Shown piece after piece: positions 7,356 to 10,513 of a DNA stretch of 10,513 bases (its first letter is position 1; each line of letters begins with the position of its first letter). Made by a program: the position numbers and the translations under genes. The notes under the pieces were generated by a model. The model saw nothing but the letters and a program-made list of their open reading frames with translations, was not told the DNA's origin and did not search any database. The DNA lies in contig JAHFAC010000038.1 of assembly GCA_023250755.1 (NCBI GenBank), forward strand, positions 1-10,513, written 5' to 3'. Source of the DNA: Bacteriovoracaceae bacterium (GTDB lineage: Bacteria; Bdellovibrionota; UBA1018).

Positions 7356-7402
7356 ACAGCTCAGTAGTTTTGTTCTGAGTAAACGTATGTTAACGAAGGC
7401 CG

Positions 7403-8359
7403 ATGCGTCCCTCTCGGCTTCGAGTAGCAGCAGTCCAATACCCTGTGAATGGGGGACTCCAATTTCAAGAATTCATGGACAAAATGGAGGACTTTGTTTT
7501 GTCTGCAGCTCGAGATGGAGCGGAGCTCGTGGTTTTTCCAGAACTCTTCACCGCTGATCTTTTTCCACCCGGAGATGTCCAAGCAGAAATCGCTGCGATT
7601 GATTATATAGTCCACGAAAGTACACCGCGATTCTTCGAGTCAGTTCAAAAATTAAGCACCAAATTAAAAATTGCAATTCTTGCCGGAACTATTCCGCGAC
7701 TGGCCGACGCCACTCATAAAAAAATTCGCAATACGGCTTTTTTTTCACTTCCTGACGGTAAAACTTATTTTCAAGACAAGATTTTTTTAACAACGTGTGA
7801 GAGTAAAGATTGGGGCTGGGAAGGCGGGGGGGTCAGCCTCGAATCCCCTGGGCATTCTCCTAGAGTCCCTCTGAATCTCCCACTGAATCTTATTGATACC
7901 CCTTGGGGCCCCATTGTCATTTCGATCTGCTATGATACAGAGATCCCCCTTCTTTCATCCCTTCTGGCATCTCAGTTAGCCGAAAATTTCCCCGAGATTT
8001 TTTTGATCCCCTCTTGTACAGGCAGTTCACATGGATTTTACCGAGTTCGTTGGACCGCACAAGCCAGAGCGGTCGAACACTATGCCTATGTCATTCACAC
8101 TGGCACCGTTGGTCCTGGGACCCAAACTCCCAATATGAACACCCAATTCGGCCAAGCCGCAATCATTACCCCAAGAGACGAGGGATTCGCAGGCCTTCTG
8201 GCCGAAGGCCCCCTCCAAAAATCTGCTATTGTTTATGCGGATCTCGATTTGGATTTTTTACGAAGTAAAAGACAAAAAGCCCAAGTTTATCCCGCACGGG
8301 ATCAAACCCGGCTCATTCAAAAAATAATTGAAAAACCTACCGGAGGAATCATCCCATGA
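7403..8359 (+). CDS. Cytoplasmic nitrilase-superfamily carbon-nitrogen hydrolase
   Basis: This 318-residue protein has the length and fold markers of a complete nitrilase-superfamily amidase, which hydrolyses amides (rarely nitriles) through a thioester on cysteine. The catalytic triad is intact: E47 in VVFPELFT, K126 in QDKIFLT, and C176 in ISICYDTEIP. The N-terminal strand RVAAVQYPV and the FPELFT signature look most like the branch found next to or fused with RimI-type acetyltransferases (Rim1-like), but no acetyltransferase domain is present here. There is no signal peptide, so it should act in the cytoplasm. ATG 7403 is preceded only by a weak AAGG. It follows gene C after 47 nt and overlaps the next gene by 4 nt (ATGA), so it is probably part of an operon with the secreted amidohydrolase. 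The substrate cannot be read from the sequence. Confidence 0.9.
   Translation: MRPSRLRVAAVQYPVNGGLQFQEFMDKMEDFVLSAARDGAELVVFPELFTADLFPPGDVQAEIAAIDYIVHESTPRFFESVQKLSTKLKIAILAGTIPRLADATHKKIRNTAFFSLPDGKTYFQDKIFLTTCESKDWGWEGGGVSLESPGHSPRVPLNLPLNLIDTPWGPIVISICYDTEIPLLSSLLASQLAENFPEIFLIPSCTGSSHGFYRVRWTAQARAVEHYAYVIHTGTVGPGTQTPNMNTQFGQAAIITPRDEGFAGLLAEGPLQKSAIVYADLDLDFLRSKRQKAQVYPARDQTRLIQKIIEKPTGGIIP
8342..8347 (+). promoter_or_regulatory. Ribosome binding site of the amidohydrolase gene
   Basis: GGAGGA lies 8 nt before ATG 8356, inside the end of the nitrilase gene. It confirms the overlapping ATGA start and suggests efficient translation in its own right. Confidence 0.75.
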
Positions 8360-10050
8360 AACTAAGATCAAAACTCACTCGAACAGGAATTATTCTCGCC
8401 CTCTTATTGATTGAAACCTCTCCACTGGCATCGCCGCAGAACTTTGAACTCGTCATCTCTCATGCCCGGCTCTTGACTTATAGCACTGAGAGTTTGCCCG
8501 AAATCGATGCAGTGGCGATCTCCAACGGAAAAATTACCGAAATTGGACGATCCGTCGATCTCGAGCAACGCTGCATAGAGGGATGCAAAATCATCCGCGC
8601 TGGACAGGCTTTTCTCATGCCAGGATTTCAGGATGCCCATGCTCACCAAGCCTCTGGTGGGGCGGGTTTCTTTCGAGTACATGTTTCTGGCTCGTCTGTT
8701 TCTTCGATTGTTTCAACAGTCAAACACTATGCCGAAAGCCACCCTGCCTCAGCATGGATTCAAGGACGAGGCTGGGATGCTGCTGGGTTTGGGACGAACT
8801 TCCCAAGCCGTCGCGACTTAGATCGCGCTGAAAGCAAAAGACCCATTGTGCTTTCAGACAGTGATGGACATCAACTCTGGACCAACTCAGCAGCGATCCT
8901 CGCCGCGGGGATTGATCGAAGCACGCGTGACCCAGAAGGTGGCACTATTTTGCGGGATGCGAACGGCGAGCCCAGCGGAATTTTTCTGGAAGCTGCCGCT
9001 GACTTGATCTATGCAAAAGTTCCAGAGCCCACTGACGAAGAAAGACGTAATTATATTTTGAAAGGCCAAGAAGTCGGCTTGAACGCGGGCATCACGGCAA
9101 CCCATGGAGGTCCCATTGGACTCAAAATGGCTCAAGCCTATCGTGGGCTCGAAGTGGAAGGAAAACTCCATCAAAGGATTTTTTTCTGGGCAGACTTGGA
9201 TGCGGATGACACTGAATTCCAAAAAATGCTCGAATTTGGGCGCTCACTCCCGAAGGATGGTCCCAACAGTGGCAAAGTTCAGCTTTCTGCCTTCAAGGGA
9301 TTTGTAGATGGTGTCATCAGCTCCTATACTGGAGCCCTGCTTGAACCTTATTCGGATGAGCCCACTCAAAACGGAAAACCCTCCTACACTCAAGAAAAAC
9401 TCAACGAACTCGTGATCAGAGCCAACCGCTCAGGATATCCCGTCGCCCTTCACTCCATCGGCGATCGTGCCGTTCGCATGGCTCTCAATGCTTATGAGTT
9501 TTCCAAAAAAACACTCAAACACTCTTTGATCAATCGAATTGAGCACATTGAAGCGCTCGATCCAGCAGATGCCCCTCGATTTGGCCAACTCCAAGTCGCA
9601 GCGTCCATGCAACCCGCTCATATGCACTTTGGTTCACCGGGATCTTCTTATTATCCTGGACGCCTCGGGCCTGAACGCATCAAACATGCTTTTGCCTGGA
9701 ATGAGCTGGATCGCAACGGTGCTCTTTTGCTTTTCGGTAGCGACTATCCTGTCGTATCACAAGACCCCATTGAGGGAATGTACTGCGCAATTCACCGCCT
9801 ATACTACAGCGGAGCCCCCTTTGAACCTGCTCAAAAAGTGGCGCCCGATACTGCTCTCCGGGCCTACCTCGAAAACCCACTCAAGGCCATCGGTTGGGGT
9901 GAGCGATTAGGCAAACTTCAAAAGGGTTACGAAGCTGACCTAGTCCTTTTGCGTGAAGATCCCAGAAAATCAGAGGCGACCTCGCTTTCGCAAAATCAGC
10001 CCAAGCTAGTCATCATCCAAGGCAAGATCGTTTTGAATCGGCTGGAGTGA
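8356..10050 (+). CDS. Secreted YtcJ-like metal-dependent amidohydrolase
   Basis: This 564-residue protein belongs to the amidohydrolase superfamily, Amidohydro_3/YtcJ-like branch, which includes N-substituted formamide deformylase NfdA. Such enzymes hydrolyse amide-like C-N bonds with one or two metal ions. Visible metal and catalytic residues are H95 and H97 (DAHAH, after MPGF), K314 (AFKGFVDGV, a possible carboxylated bridging lysine), H366 (ALHSIGDRA), H397 (RIEHIE) and D463 (FGSDYPV). The C-terminal KGYEADLVLL-DP strand closes the beta sandwich begun by residues 30-90. All expected motifs are present, so it should be active. An N-terminal Sec-type signal (RSKLTR, core about 11-20, likely cleavage near PLASP) points to the periplasm, which contrasts with the cytoplasmic nitrilase it is coupled to. 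The start is fixed by GGAGGA and the 4-nt overlap. The substrate is unknown. Confidence 0.92.
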   Translation: MKLRSKLTRTGIILALLLIETSPLASPQNFELVISHARLLTYSTESLPEIDAVAISNGKITEIGRSVDLEQRCIEGCKIIRAGQAFLMPGFQDAHAHQASGGAGFFRVHVSGSSVSSIVSTVKHYAESHPASAWIQGRGWDAAGFGTNFPSRRDLDRAESKRPIVLSDSDGHQLWTNSAAILAAGIDRSTRDPEGGTILRDANGEPSGIFLEAAADLIYAKVPEPTDEERRNYILKGQEVGLNAGITATHGGPIGLKMAQAYRGLEVEGKLHQRIFFWADLDADDTEFQKMLEFGRSLPKDGPNSGKVQLSAFKGFVDGVISSYTGALLEPYSDEPTQNGKPSYTQEKLNELVIRANRSGYPVALHSIGDRAVRMALNAYEFSKKTLKHSLINRIEHIEALDPADAPRFGQLQVAASMQPAHMHFGSPGSSYYPGRLGPERIKHAFAWNELDRNGALLLFGSDYPVVSQDPIEGMYCAIHRLYYSGAPFEPAQKVAPDTALRAYLENPLKAIGWGERLGKLQKGYEADLVLLREDPRKSEATSLSQNQPKLVIIQGKIVLNRLE

Positions 10051-10064
10051 GCGCCCAAAAAAAC

Positions 10065-10092
10065 TTGACTCGTCGTGTTGCGCGATGATAAC
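10065..10092 (+). promoter_or_regulatory. Possible sigma-70 promoter before the second nitrilase gene
   Basis: TTGACT (10065-10070, five of six consensus bases) and GATAAC (10087-10092, four of six) are separated by 16 bp in the 52-bp gap after the amidohydrolase gene. A start of transcription about 7 nt downstream would leave only a few bases before ATG 10103, so the message would be nearly leaderless. No Shine-Dalgarno sequence is visible there. It may equally be chance, with the gene read from upstream. Confidence 0.3.
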
Positions 10093-10102
10093 CGGCTGTC
10101 AT

Positions 10103-10513
10103 ATGAAAAAACAGCTGCAAGTTCTGAGTTTGGCTTTATTTCTCAACTTAGGGGGCGCGCTCTCTTATTCACCTGCTATTCAAGCAGCGGGAGTGGATCC
10201 CATTGACGAGGTGTTTGAACCCTCAGGAAGCTTTGATCCGCAGAAGTTTGGCAAAGTGGCTGTCGTCCAATGGGCCCCCATGGCTCCGACTCCGGTAGGA
10301 AAAGAAGTCACTGCTCAACAAGCCGAAATTTATAAACAACAAAATCGTGAAGAGCTCAGTGGTTATATTCGTGAAGCCGCCAAAAACGGCGCTAAATGGG
10401 TCATCACCCCTGAGTTTGCCATTGTTAACTATCCGGACTTTCCTGAGTTGCCTCCCGAAGAAGATGAATTCAGAAATCGCGCGGACATTAAACCCTACGT
10501 CGAGGCTGTGCCT
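10103..10513 (+). CDS. Secreted nitrilase-superfamily hydrolase, N-terminal part (runs off window)
   Basis: The first 137 residues of a longer gene are present and the frame is open to the window end. Residues 1-29 form a Sec signal peptide (KKQ, hydrophobic core about 7-20, likely cleavage after IQA). Residues 51-58 (KVAVVQWAP) and 89-106 (IREAAKNGAKWVITPEFA) are the first strand, helix and glutamate loop of a nitrilase-superfamily domain; E104 is the expected catalytic Glu. The later Lys and Cys lie beyond the window. The pattern of a helix, PE-x-x-I, then R--IKPYVEAVP is reminiscent of secreted vanin/biotinidase-type amidases, but this is a loose resemblance. An in-frame ATG at 10085 would add MITGCH; ATG 10103 puts the lysines right at the N-terminus and is preferred. 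It is a different type from the cytoplasmic nitrilase two genes upstream. Confidence 0.85.
   Translation, partial: MKKQLQVLSLALFLNLGGALSYSPAIQAAGVDPIDEVFEPSGSFDPQKFGKVAVVQWAPMAPTPVGKEVTAQQAEIYKQQNREELSGYIREAAKNGAKWVITPEFAIVNYPDFPELPPEEDEFRNRADIKPYVEAVP

Noticed and set aside
7354..7379. Overlapping short dyads (GAACA/TGTTC and CTCAG/CTGAG) after gene C as a terminator
   Set aside because: Stems of only 5-6 bp that exclude one another, with no T tract after them. It may be nothing, and it does not argue strongly against readthrough into the nitrilase gene.
7361..7615. Minus-strand open frame of 84 codons over the gap before the nitrilase gene
   Set aside because: It is mostly antisense to the N-terminal nitrilase strand and Glu motif, with no ribosome binding site or known motif.
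9539..9910. Plus-strand open frame of 123 codons
   Set aside because: It lies inside the amidohydrolase gene in another frame, over the region coding for the RIEHIE and GSDYP motifs; a shadow.

Overview
The window (10.5 kb, moderate GC, densely coded) looks like a chromosomal segment of a Gram-negative bacterium. Five of its seven genes begin with Sec-type signal peptides, and the gene style (lysine-rich N-termini, large secreted orphan proteins, secreted hydrolases) would suit a Bdellovibrio-like or related environmental lineage. That taxonomic guess is weak. No tRNA, rRNA, transposase or CRISPR array is visible.

Layout: (1) 1-971, plus strand: the C-terminal part of an FAD-dependent amine-oxidase-like protein. 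Recognisable coding continues upstream of the first ATG but is cut by an in-frame TAA at 36-38. (2) 1008-4603, minus strand: two adjacent, coupled genes for large secreted paralogous proteins of unknown function (here A, 1008-2846, and B, 2855-4603). (3) 4604-4745: a 142-bp divergent control region. (4) 4746-7355, plus strand: a third secreted protein (C, 869 aa). It shares the N-terminal and C-terminal modules of A and B but carries in its middle a region resembling the glutamine-synthetase-fold carboxylate-amine ligases (GCS2/amidoligase type). (5) 7403-8359: a cytoplasmic nitrilase-superfamily hydrolase with an intact Glu-Lys-Cys triad. (6) 8356-10050: a secreted YtcJ-like metal-dependent amidohydrolase, overlapping the nitrilase gene by 4 nt. 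(7) 10103 to the window end: the start of a second, secreted nitrilase-superfamily protein, somewhat vanin/biotinidase-like.

Most recognisable families here make or break C-N bonds: amine oxidase, a possible amide ligase, two C-N hydrolases and an amidohydrolase. The plus-strand genes from 4746 onward are closely spaced and may be one transcript. A working hypothesis is an envelope or periplasmic amide/amine pathway organised around a three-member secreted protein family. The families are read from motifs; the pathway idea is inference. The most interesting part is the A/B/C family: two divergently transcribed sides, shared terminal modules, a swapped central domain, and an ATP-type ligase fold placed behind a signal peptide.
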